Below, one piece after another: positions 30,387 to 37,731 of a stretch of 38,507 nt of DNA. Origin of the DNA: an uncultured Eubacteriales bacterium (GTDB taxonomy: Bacteria; Bacillota; Clostridia; Oscillospirales; CAG-272). The number at the start of each line of letters is the position of its first letter. Within the stretch, counting starts at the first letter, position 1. The notes under the pieces were generated by a model. That model was not told the DNA's origin and made no database searches. It worked only from the letters and a program-made list of their open reading frames with translations. The position numbers and the translations under genes were made by a program. Location: the NCBI GenBank assembly GCA_934503195.1, contig CAKSVM010000024.1, positions 1 to 38,507 of the forward strand, given 5' to 3'.

Positions 30387-31184
30387 TCATTTTCCGGAGC
30401 CTGTCAGAAGCCCCCCGACGTCGCATAGCCCGCTCGGCGTACAGCCGAAATAGAGCTTGCTCTGCCTGCAAAGATACGAGAGACTGCAAAATCCCGCGCG
30501 CTCGGCCGCCTCGTCGACACTGCACTCTCCCGAGTTTATCAGGTGTCTTGCGTATTCAAGCCGTAAAAGCTGGCGGTATTTCGCCGGGGGATGGCCGACA
30601 TATTTCTGGAAATAACGTCTGAATGAGCTTTCGCTCATGTTTATCGTCGAGGCGTATTCGGCCATCGGAATGTTGTTCGTGAACTCGTTTTCGATCCGGA
30701 GCTTCGCCTGATTTATCGCGTCCTCCTCGGCCGAAAGCTCCTTTGACGAGCCGACGAGATATTCGAGAAGCCCGTAAAGACAGGACGCGACGGTAAGCTC
30801 GCCGACGCCCTTCCCCGACGCGGCCTCCTTAAGCCTCTCAAGGCAGGTCTTCTGATACGGGTCAAGCTCGTCAACTCCGAAAACCCGCCGGAACTTCGCG
30901 AACTCCGAGGCCTCGAAATCGAGGTGGATCGAAATCAGATGCGTATCCTCAAGATACTCCGACTCGCGTTCGAGCGCGCGGGGAAAGCAGGCGACGCGGT
31001 CGGGAGTCAGAATCACCTCGCCGTCGGCCGCCCGGCATCTCACCTTTCCGAAGAGAATTATCACGATGGTGTCGGCCGGAGTGCCGTTTTTCAGCCGCGC
31101 CTTGTATCCGGCCGGATAATTTATATTGAAGATCGAGACGCCGCGCAGTCTGCGCAGACGGTCGATTGAGATGAATTCCTTCAC
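30387..31184 (-). CDS. AraC-family transcriptional regulator
   Basis: A 265-residue regulator. An N-terminal cupin-like sensor region (about 1-150) precedes the AraC DNA-binding domain (about 165-260) with two helix-turn-helix units: IPMAEYASTINMSESSFRRY and FQKYVGHPPAKYRQLLRLEYA, followed by SVDEAAERAGFCSLSYLCRQ. The start codon is GTG at 31184, with GAAAGGG about 11 bp before. It is divergent from the uronate operon; the sensor probably binds a hexuronate or a pathway intermediate (inference). The shared region contains a direct repeat suited to an AraC operator. Confidence 0.9.
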   Translation of the reverse strand: MKEFISIDRLRRLRGVSIFNINYPAGYKARLKNGTPADTIVIILFGKVRCRAADGEVILTPDRVACFPRALERESEYLEDTHLISIHLDFEASEFAKFRRVFGVDELDPYQKTCLERLKEAASGKGVGELTVASCLYGLLEYLVGSSKELSAEEDAINQAKLRIENEFTNNIPMAEYASTINMSESSFRRYFQKYVGHPPAKYRQLLRLEYARHLINSGECSVDEAAERAGFCSLSYLCRQSKLYFGCTPSGLCDVGGLLTGSGK

Positions 31185-31208
31185 GAATCGTCACGCCCTT
31201 TCGCTTTC

Positions 31209-31237
31209 AGTATACCACATCACGGACGAAATGTCAA
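31209..31237 (-). promoter_or_regulatory. Sigma-A promoter of the AraC-type gene
   Basis: Minus strand TTGACA (31237-31232), 17-bp spacer, TATACT (31214-31209). The -35 box ends 2 bp from the direct repeat at 31240. Confidence 0.85.
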
Positions 31238-31239
31238 GT

Positions 31240-31275
31240 ATCTGACCGGATCGTGCAGTAATCTGACGGAATCGT
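31240..31275 (+). promoter_or_regulatory. Probable AraC operator (21-bp-spaced direct repeat)
   Basis: ATCTGACCGGATCGT (31240-31254) and ATCTGACGGAATCGT (31261-31275) match at 13 of 15 positions, with starts 21 bp apart (two helical turns). The second copy ends 3 bp before the -35 box of the uxuA promoter, the classic class II activator position. Confidence 0.7.
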
Positions 31276-31278
31276 TTA

Positions 31279-31307
31279 TTGATTTTGCCGTGATTATCGT
31301 GTATACT
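31279..31307 (+). promoter_or_regulatory. Promoter of the uxuA-uxaC operon
   Basis: TTGATT (31279-31284), 17-bp spacer, TATACT (31302-31307). The -35 box is imperfect, fitting activator dependence. Confidence 0.8.
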
Positions 31308-31336
31308 AATCTTAAAGAACTCACAAGGAGGACAGA

Positions 31337-32296
31337 ATGCTTTACACAGACTATTTCCGCTCAGAACCTGACGAAACATGGGATTTCGCCGTACAGTGCG
31401 GCGTCACTCACGGTACTATCCGTCTGCCCGAGGACGAGAATTTTGACGTGTGCGACGAGTCGCAGCTCAGATTCGTCGTCGACCGTTTTGTGGAACATGG
31501 GATAACCCCGGTCGTCGTCGAGCCGCTACCAAACTCGCTTCACGATCACATAAAGCTCGGCGACGAAAAGCGCGACGAGTCGATCGGAAAGTTCATAAAG
31601 CTGATGGAGAATCTCTCAAAAAACGGAATCACAACCGTCTGCTTCAACTTCATGGCGCATTACGGCTGGACGCGGACTCACACACTGACCGACCGCGGCG
31701 GCGCGACGGTCACGGGATTCTCGCTCGAAAAATTCAATGAAAAGAACCGTGACGACAATTTCGTCATCGACGAGAACAGGCTTCGCGGAAACTACGAGTA
31801 TTTCATAAAAGCCGCGATCCCCTACGCTGAAAAGTACGGAATAAAGCTCGCGCTCCATCCCGACGACCCGCCGCTTCCAAAGCTCATCGGAACCTCGCGG
31901 ATCTTCACGAACCTTGAAAAGATAAAGTGGGGAATGAATGTCGTGAATTCCCCGAATCTCGGCGCAACCTTCTGTCAGGCATGCTATTATCTGATGGGTG
32001 AGGTTCTGGAAAAGGCGATCTCCGGGCTTCGCGAAAAGATCTTCTTCATCCATTTCAGAAACGTCACGGGAACGAAAACCGGATTCCACGAGACCTTCCA
32101 TGATAATGGAGACATCGATATGCCGAAGGTCATGCGCGCCTACATAGATAACGGAATCGACGTTCCGATCCGCGTCGATCACGTGCCGACCTATCGCGGC
32201 GAGGCGAATAAAAACGCCGGATATGACGTTCTCGGGCGGCTCTACGCGATCGGCTACATGAAGGGAATCATCGAGACTGCGGAGGGCGGAATATGA
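31337..32296 (+). CDS. uxuA: Mannonate dehydratase
   Basis: A 319-residue TIM-barrel enzyme that dehydrates D-mannonate to 2-keto-3-deoxy-D-gluconate in hexuronate breakdown. Family landmarks: FNFMAHYGWTRT, KLALHPDDPPLP (metal-site His and Asp), FIHFRNVTGTK with FHETFHDNGDIDM, and IRVDHVPTY. It is somewhat shorter than the roughly 350-390 residues of E. coli-type UxuA, as in several Firmicutes versions. AAGGAGG lies 6 bp before the ATG, and its last codons overlap uxaC by 4 bp (ATGA). Confidence 0.93.
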   Translation: MLYTDYFRSEPDETWDFAVQCGVTHGTIRLPEDENFDVCDESQLRFVVDRFVEHGITPVVVEPLPNSLHDHIKLGDEKRDESIGKFIKLMENLSKNGITTVCFNFMAHYGWTRTHTLTDRGGATVTGFSLEKFNEKNRDDNFVIDENRLRGNYEYFIKAAIPYAEKYGIKLALHPDDPPLPKLIGTSRIFTNLEKIKWGMNVVNSPNLGATFCQACYYLMGEVLEKAISGLREKIFFIHFRNVTGTKTGFHETFHDNGDIDMPKVMRAYIDNGIDVPIRVDHVPTYRGEANKNAGYDVLGRLYAIGYMKGIIETAEGGI

Positions 32297-33600
32297 CACC
32301 CGGAAAGGAACTCGCCGGAAGACTTTACGAAAGCGTGAGAAATCTTCCGATCTACGATTATCACAATCATCTTGACCCCGACTGGCTGAGACACGATCAC
32401 ATTTTTTCGTGTCCGGCCGAGCTGTGGCTCGCGAGCGATCCTTACAAGCATCGGCTGATGCGCATATGCGGCGTTCCGGAGGAAAAGATCACCGGCGACG
32501 CTTCGCCGCGCGAGAAATTCGATGCGTGGTGTGAGATTTTCCCAAGAATCGTCGGAACCCCGGTTTACGAGTGGAGTCTGATGGAGCTTGAACTCCTCGG
32601 AATCCCCGAAAAGCCGTCGGGAAAGACCGCCGGGATAATCTGGGAAAAGATGAGCCGCGAGCTGAGATTTTCGGCTCTCTACAAAAAGTTCAACATCGCG
32701 AAAATGTCGCCCGTCGCGTCAATTACCGACGATATCGGCTGGTACAAAAACCGCCCCGACGCTTCGCCGTCGATGCGCGGCGACTCGCTTCTGTCGCCCG
32801 ACTCAGACCTTATTTCAAAAATCTCATCACTCACCGGGATGAAAATCGGAACGCTCGATGATTATCTCGCGGCGGTCGGAATTCTGTTAGGCCGCTTCGC
32901 CGACGACGGATGCCGCTTCGCCGACCACGCGATTGACGACGGATTTAAGTATATCGAGGACGAAAACGCCGCGAAATTCTTCGGAATGCCGACCGAGGCA
33001 AAGGACGATTATCACCGCGCCGCGCTCGCCTCGCTGATACTCACAAAACTCGGAAATCTCTACGAAGAGCGCGGATTCACGCTTCTTCTCCACCTCGGCG
33101 CGATGAGAAAAACAAGTACAAGGCTCCGCGAAAAGGCCGGCGCGGCGGGCGGATACGCCGGAATCGGAACGACCGACTTTTCGTCGATCGTGAAGCTTCT
33201 CAATTCGATGGAGCAGAGCGGCGGACTACCGAAAACGATACTCTTCCCGCTCGACCCGTCGCAGTTTGAAAAAGCCGCGGTGCTTTCCGGATCCTTTTCG
33301 AAGGACGGAACCGAGGCGATAATCTCAGAGGGCGCGGCGTGGTGGTGGTGCGACCATCGTAGCGGAATTGAGCGTATGCTCGACTCTGTGGCGTCGTATT
33401 CGGTGCTCGACACCTTCGTCGGCATGACGACCGACTCAAGGAACATCCTCTCGTTCGTGCGGCACGATTATTTCAGAAAAGTCGTCTGCGCGTGGTTCGC
33501 GAAAAAGCTTTTAAGCGGCGAATTCCCGGCGGACGAGGAGGATATTCTCCCGATTCTTAGAAACATCTGCCACGACAACGCGGCAAAACTCTTCCGATAA
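32293..33600 (+). CDS. uxaC: Glucuronate isomerase
   Basis: A 435-residue amidohydrolase-fold isomerase that turns D-glucuronate into D-fructuronate (and galacturonate into tagaturonate). Landmarks: YDYHNHLDPDWL near the N-terminus (metal-binding His pair), LLLHLGAMRKTST, GIGTTDFSSIVKLL, and WWWCDHRSGIERML with FVGMTTDSRNILSFVRHDYF at the C-terminal end. It is slightly shorter than the usual ~470 residues. It is translationally coupled to uxuA. Confidence 0.95.
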   Translation: MTPGKELAGRLYESVRNLPIYDYHNHLDPDWLRHDHIFSCPAELWLASDPYKHRLMRICGVPEEKITGDASPREKFDAWCEIFPRIVGTPVYEWSLMELELLGIPEKPSGKTAGIIWEKMSRELRFSALYKKFNIAKMSPVASITDDIGWYKNRPDASPSMRGDSLLSPDSDLISKISSLTGMKIGTLDDYLAAVGILLGRFADDGCRFADHAIDDGFKYIEDENAAKFFGMPTEAKDDYHRAALASLILTKLGNLYEERGFTLLLHLGAMRKTSTRLREKAGAAGGYAGIGTTDFSSIVKLLNSMEQSGGLPKTILFPLDPSQFEKAAVLSGSFSKDGTEAIISEGAAWWWCDHRSGIERMLDSVASYSVLDTFVGMTTDSRNILSFVRHDYFRKVVCAWFAKKLLSGEFPADEEDILPILRNICHDNAAKLFR

Positions 33601-33621
33601 AACAAAGAAAGGCAAAACCAA

Positions 33622-34458
33622 ATGAATGATTTCAGAGGCAAAGTCGCGGTTGTGACCGGGGCGGGCGGAACAATCTGCTCGGTACTCGCGAAAAAGCTCG
33701 CCGATTCGGGCGCGAAGGTCGTCCTTGTCGGCAGAACCGAGGAAAAGCTCCGGAAAACCGCCGACCTGATCGGGGAATCCGGCGGAGAATATCTGATCCT
33801 GACCGGGGACGTTACCGACGAGGCGAGAATGAAGGAGATCGCGGATGAGGTCGGAATGGCCTTTGGCGGATGCGATTTTCTCATAAACGGCGCGGGCGGA
33901 AACAACAATCTCGCCGTTACGACGAAGAATTTCTATGAACCCGACGAGCTTTCGGAGCATGAAGGGCGCGGATTCTTCGATCTCGACGCGAAGGTCATGA
34001 GCTCGGTCATCGAGATAAACACGATGGGAACGCTGATTCCGTCGCGGATCTTCGCGGAACAGATGATAAAGAAGGGCGGCGGCGCGATAATCAACTTCGC
34101 CTCGATGAACAGCTACAAGCCGCTGACCAGAGTTCCGGCCTACGCGATGAGCAAGGCCGCGATTGTCAACTTCACCGAGTGGCTGGCGAATTATCTCGCC
34201 CCTGCGAAAATCCGGGTCAACGCGGTCGCGCCGGGCTTCTTCGTAAACGAGCGGAGCGCGAAAATTCTTCTTACGCCCGACGGGGGACTCACCGAGCGCG
34301 GAAGAAACGTCACGGCGCACACTCCGCTCGGACGCTTCGGAGACTCGGCCGAGATCTGGGGCTGCGTCGAGTGGCTGCTCGACGACGAGCGTTCGGGCTT
34401 TGTCACCGGAGCGACGATTCCGGTCGACGGCGGCTTCTCGGCGCATCCGGGAATATAA
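33622..34458 (+). CDS. SDR-family D-mannonate oxidoreductase (fructuronate reductase)
   Basis: A 278-residue short-chain dehydrogenase. Cofactor motif TGAGGTIC (13-20), NGAGG, catalytic Ser (INFASMNS), and YAMSKAA (Tyr-x-x-x-Lys), ending with the GATIPVDGGFSAHPGI tail. In this operon position the natural reaction is NAD(P)H-dependent reduction of D-fructuronate to D-mannonate, linking UxaC to UxuA; B. subtilis uses an SDR enzyme of this kind (YjmF/UxuB). The assignment rests on context as well as fold. AAAGG stands 11 bp before the ATG. Confidence 0.85.
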   Translation: MNDFRGKVAVVTGAGGTICSVLAKKLADSGAKVVLVGRTEEKLRKTADLIGESGGEYLILTGDVTDEARMKEIADEVGMAFGGCDFLINGAGGNNNLAVTTKNFYEPDELSEHEGRGFFDLDAKVMSSVIEINTMGTLIPSRIFAEQMIKKGGGAIINFASMNSYKPLTRVPAYAMSKAAIVNFTEWLANYLAPAKIRVNAVAPGFFVNERSAKILLTPDGGLTERGRNVTAHTPLGRFGDSAEIWGCVEWLLDDERSGFVTGATIPVDGGFSAHPGI

Positions 34459-34486
34459 GGAAAACCCGATTCATTCCGTGTATCCA

Positions 34487-34666
34487 TTAAGGCAATACCG
34501 CACAATTCGCGGCTGACGCCTTAAGCACGCATCTGCTTGCGTCTTTTCCGTCATACGTCACAAAAATTCTTGACGTGGGACCTACCACGCCTGCGAATTT
34601 TTGTTTAGTCTGACGAAAAATCCGCTGGCGCATCTACGCGCTTAGAATTATGCGGTATTGCCTTAA
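34487..34666. mobile_element. MITE-like element, 180 bp, with terminal inverted repeats
   Basis: TTAAGGCAATACCGCA begins the element and its exact inverse ends it; the pairing extends to about 21 of 22 positions (CAATTC against TAATTC). Inside are nested inverted repeats: ACAAAAATTC with GAATTTTTGT around CGTGG/CCACG, and ACGCA/TGCGT. No coding capacity. It fills most of the 248-bp gap between the SDR and GH39 genes. Ends in TTAA may reflect the target site. Confidence 0.7.
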
Positions 34667-34686
34667 AAAAATCCGGCTTTGCCGGA
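34665..34686 (-). terminator. Minus-strand terminator-like hairpin beside the MITE
   Basis: TCCGGC-TTT-GCCGGA (34672-34686) is a 6-bp stem followed on the minus strand by seven T residues (34671-34665). No minus-strand gene ends here, so it may belong to the mobile element or its former neighbour. Confidence 0.45.
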
Positions 34687-34706
34687 AAAAATAAAGGAGG
34701 CAGAAA

Positions 34707-36218
34707 ATGATCAGGATAAATGATCAGACAACAAAGACACAGCGGAACTTCTGGAGCAACATCCACTTCCACCCGACCGACGCGATTGAGGACGACTGGG
34801 GCAGATACACCCTTGACAACGTCGCGAAGGATCACGCCGCGATCACCGTGCGTATGTACTCAATGTTCGAGGACATCGTTAAGAAGGACGAGAGCGGAAG
34901 GCTCGTCTATGACTTCACCGAGAACGACGCGCGGATCGACTACATGGTCTCGCGCGGATTCAATCTCCTAATCTCGTACAACTTCATCCCGCCCTGCATT
35001 TCAAAGAGCGACGCGCTCACGAATACCGAGGTACGGGTCGGTTCGAGATACAAGGGGAAGTTCCTCGCGACCGAGCCGCCGGAGGACTGGTCGCTCTGGG
35101 AGGAGATCTGCTACGAGTACACGAAGCACCTTGTCGAACGCTACGGGCTTGAACTCGTCTCGACTTGGTATCTCCAGTGCTTCAACGAGCCTGACGTCAG
35201 CGGATTCTTCATGAAGAGCCTCGGAAAGCGCGAGGACGCGCGTGAGATAAGGCTTTCCGAGTATATAAAGATGTACGAGGCGTTTGAGCGCGCAACAAGA
35301 CGCGTCAGCGAAAAGCTTAAGATCGGCGGTCCTACCGCGTCGAACGTCGGATTCTTCGAGCCTTTCATCGCCTACGCCAGCGAAAAGAAGCTCAAGCTCG
35401 ACTTCGCCTGCGCGCACTCGTACGGAACGAGTCCGGAAGCAATCAACGCAGGTCGCCGTCAGATCGGAGTCCAGAACAACATTAACAAGATAAACGTCTA
35501 CATCACTAAGTTAAGACAGTATTACAAGGACATTGAGATGGTCGTTGACGAGTGGGGCGCGTCGGGCGCGGGATTCTGCAATCTCGAAGACTGTCCGAAG
35601 CTGATCTTCCGCGAGAACGAGGTCTTCTCGGCCTTCTTCGCGAAGCTGATCTGCGAGTGCGTTAAGCAGGAGGTCGACATAAGCAAGCTTATGATCTGCC
35701 TTTCGGGATCGCATCAGCCGCACCAAATGGAGAATCATTTCCCCGAGTTCAACGGTTTCCGTAGCTTCTTCACCGAGCATTTCATAAAGAAGCCGATCTA
35801 CAACGCCTACGTTCTCGCGGCAAAGCTTAAGGAAAAGCTTTTCGAATGCGATTCATGTGTCGAAAATCTTTCGGTTCTCGCGACGGGCGGCGAAAAGGGC
35901 GTCTCGGTTCTGCTCGCCTACGCGTCGGCCGACTTCTCGGAGGATCTGCCGGAAGTCAACGACTCGCTGAAACTGAACCTTGACGGAAAATACAAGGTCA
36001 CAAAATGGCTCATTGACAAGAACACGACGAACCCCTGCCGTGTCTGGGAGCGCGAAAGGTTCCCGGCCTTCCCGTCCGGAACGGAACTCGGAATCCTCCG
36101 CGAGGCCGGAGAGATGAAGCCGGTCGCGGAATATGAGGTCGAAGCCGCCGGGGAAACCGGAATCGACTTCGCGCTTACCGCAAACGGAATTATGCTTATT
36201 GAGATCGAAAAAATCTGA
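34707..36218 (+). CDS. GH39-like glycoside hydrolase
   Basis: A 503-residue (beta/alpha)8-barrel glycosidase of clan GH-A, closest by eye to family 39 (beta-xylosidase, alpha-L-iduronidase). The acid/base Glu161 is in LQCFNEPDVSG and the nucleophile Glu282 in MVVDEWGASG. A beta-sandwich tail (about 400-503) follows. It has no signal peptide, so it acts on imported oligosaccharides. Next to glucuronate genes, a xylosidase, iduronidase or glucuronidase activity on uronic-acid glycans is plausible, but the specificity is not decided. AAAGGAGG lies 6 bp before the ATG; the MITE-like element separates it from the uxu genes. Confidence 0.85.
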   Translation: MIRINDQTTKTQRNFWSNIHFHPTDAIEDDWGRYTLDNVAKDHAAITVRMYSMFEDIVKKDESGRLVYDFTENDARIDYMVSRGFNLLISYNFIPPCISKSDALTNTEVRVGSRYKGKFLATEPPEDWSLWEEICYEYTKHLVERYGLELVSTWYLQCFNEPDVSGFFMKSLGKREDAREIRLSEYIKMYEAFERATRRVSEKLKIGGPTASNVGFFEPFIAYASEKKLKLDFACAHSYGTSPEAINAGRRQIGVQNNINKINVYITKLRQYYKDIEMVVDEWGASGAGFCNLEDCPKLIFRENEVFSAFFAKLICECVKQEVDISKLMICLSGSHQPHQMENHFPEFNGFRSFFTEHFIKKPIYNAYVLAAKLKEKLFECDSCVENLSVLATGGEKGVSVLLAYASADFSEDLPEVNDSLKLNLDGKYKVTKWLIDKNTTNPCRVWERERFPAFPSGTELGILREAGEMKPVAEYEVEAAGETGIDFALTANGIMLIEIEKI

Positions 36219-36243
36219 AATTATATTTAAGGAGAAAACGGCC

Positions 36244-37695
36244 ATGAAAAGAAGACTGTCACTTATCCTTTGTTTAGCACTTGCCCTCTCCATCACGGGT
36301 TGCGGAAATGAATCAAATCCCGGAAACGAAACCACGCCGTCTCAGAATAACTACGTTACCACCGCGCCGGAAAACACGTACACTCCCGACGACCGCGAAT
36401 ACTGGGAGCCGATAAAGGCCGAAAATCTCGGCGGAACCTTCACGGTAGGTGTGTATCAGGAGCATAATTTCGACGTTGAGGAGGAGAACGGCGACACTAT
36501 AAACGACGCGATCTATGCCCGGAATCTCGCCGTTGAACAGCTTTACGGCGTCGAGATAAGTGAAACCATCACTGACAGAGGAAAATTCCAGTCCATGGTA
36601 CTCGCCGCGGACGATTCGATTGACGTCTGCATGGCCTCTCTCACCCGTGAAGCCGCGAATTTCTCCACGGCTGATCTCCTTATTGACCTTGGAACAATTG
36701 ACTCTATGAATCTCGACGCTGAGTGGTGGGATCAGAATCTTCTGTCCGAGGTCGCGCCGGCAGGTAAACGCTTTTTCTGCGCGGGCGACATAGATTACAT
36801 ACTTTACAGCCGCGCGGTCATTCTCACCTTCAACAAGCAGAAGCTGGCCGATATCTATGACAAGGACATTTACCAGCTTGTCAAGGATGGGAAATGGACC
36901 TTTGACGTGTTTGACAAGCTCCAGAGAAACTCGACGCAGGATCTGAACGGCGACGGCAAGATGGACGACAAGGACAGCTATGGAATCATAAATTCATCGA
37001 TCCACGCGACAATGCTCTACTACGCGTCGGGAGAACGCATTCTCACCCCGAACAAATCCGGCGGATATGATATCACGATGAATTCCGTGCGCGGAAACAA
37101 CGTGATTTCAAGACTCTTTGAGATCACACTCGGCTCCGAGGAATACTGCTACAACACCGATAAAGTAAATCAGGACGGCATCTGGGAGAGAGTCCGCGCG
37201 ATGTTCCGAAATGAGCAGGCACTTTTCCAGTCGACCGTGCTTTATAATATAATAAATCAGCGCAGCATGGAGTCTGACTTCGGAGTCCTTCCGTATCCGA
37301 AGTACGACGAGGCACAGTCGGGATATTACTCGGCGACGGCAAACGCGAACAAGGTTTTCGTCGTACCGAAGAGTGTGTCAGATACCGACCGCATCGGAAA
37401 AATCATGAACGTGCTCTGCTTTGAGGGTCGTTTCACGGTCAAGAAGGCCTTCTATGACGAGGCACTCGGCGTCAAGTTCATCCGCGACGACGAATCTAAG
37501 GATATGCTTGATATCATCTTCGATTCGGTGATCTTCGACGTCGGATACATATTCAATCCCGGCGGACTCGGAACGCTCATTCAGAATATGCACAAGAGCG
37601 GAAACCCGAATTTCGCGTCGCAGTATGCGGGACTTGAAAGCGCGGCGAAGACCGCGACCGATGAGCTTGTGGAAAACATGAAGAATCTCGGCTGA
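36244..37695 (+). CDS. Extracellular solute-binding lipoprotein (ABC sugar uptake)
   Basis: A 483-residue lipoprotein: signal peptide with lipobox LSITGC (Cys21 acylated), a Thr/Asn-rich spacer (25-50), and a family 1-type solute-binding fold, with GTFTVGVYQEHNFDVEEENG, AVILTFNKQKLADIYD, and DLNGDGKMDDKDSYG (an EF-hand-like calcium loop common in these proteins). It would deliver an oligosaccharide to an ABC importer. No permease or ATPase gene follows; the next gene is convergent. AAGGAG lies 8 bp before the ATG, and it is 25 bp after the GH39 gene, so the two are probably co-transcribed. Confidence 0.88.
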   Translation: MKRRLSLILCLALALSITGCGNESNPGNETTPSQNNYVTTAPENTYTPDDREYWEPIKAENLGGTFTVGVYQEHNFDVEEENGDTINDAIYARNLAVEQLYGVEISETITDRGKFQSMVLAADDSIDVCMASLTREAANFSTADLLIDLGTIDSMNLDAEWWDQNLLSEVAPAGKRFFCAGDIDYILYSRAVILTFNKQKLADIYDKDIYQLVKDGKWTFDVFDKLQRNSTQDLNGDGKMDDKDSYGIINSSIHATMLYYASGERILTPNKSGGYDITMNSVRGNNVISRLFEITLGSEEYCYNTDKVNQDGIWERVRAMFRNEQALFQSTVLYNIINQRSMESDFGVLPYPKYDEAQSGYYSATANANKVFVVPKSVSDTDRIGKIMNVLCFEGRFTVKKAFYDEALGVKFIRDDESKDMLDIIFDSVIFDVGYIFNPGGLGTLIQNMHKSGNPNFASQYAGLESAAKTATDELVENMKNLG

Positions 37696-37696
37696 C

Positions 37697-37731
37697 AAAA
37701 AGCGAAGGCGCGGACGCGCCTTCGCTCTCTT
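37697..37731. terminator. Bidirectional terminator
   Basis: AGCGAAGGCGCG (37701-37712) pairs with CGCGCCTTCGCT (37715-37726). CTCTTTAT follows on the plus strand, and TTTTT on the minus strand. Confidence 0.8.

Noticed and set aside
33511..34446. 311-codon minus-strand frame opposite the SDR gene
   Set aside because: Antisense to a complete SDR enzyme with an intact active site.
34487..34706. Separate promoter for the GH39 gene inside or after the MITE-like element
   Set aside because: TTGACG near 34571 has no acceptable -10 box at 16-18 bp, so no promoter can be claimed.
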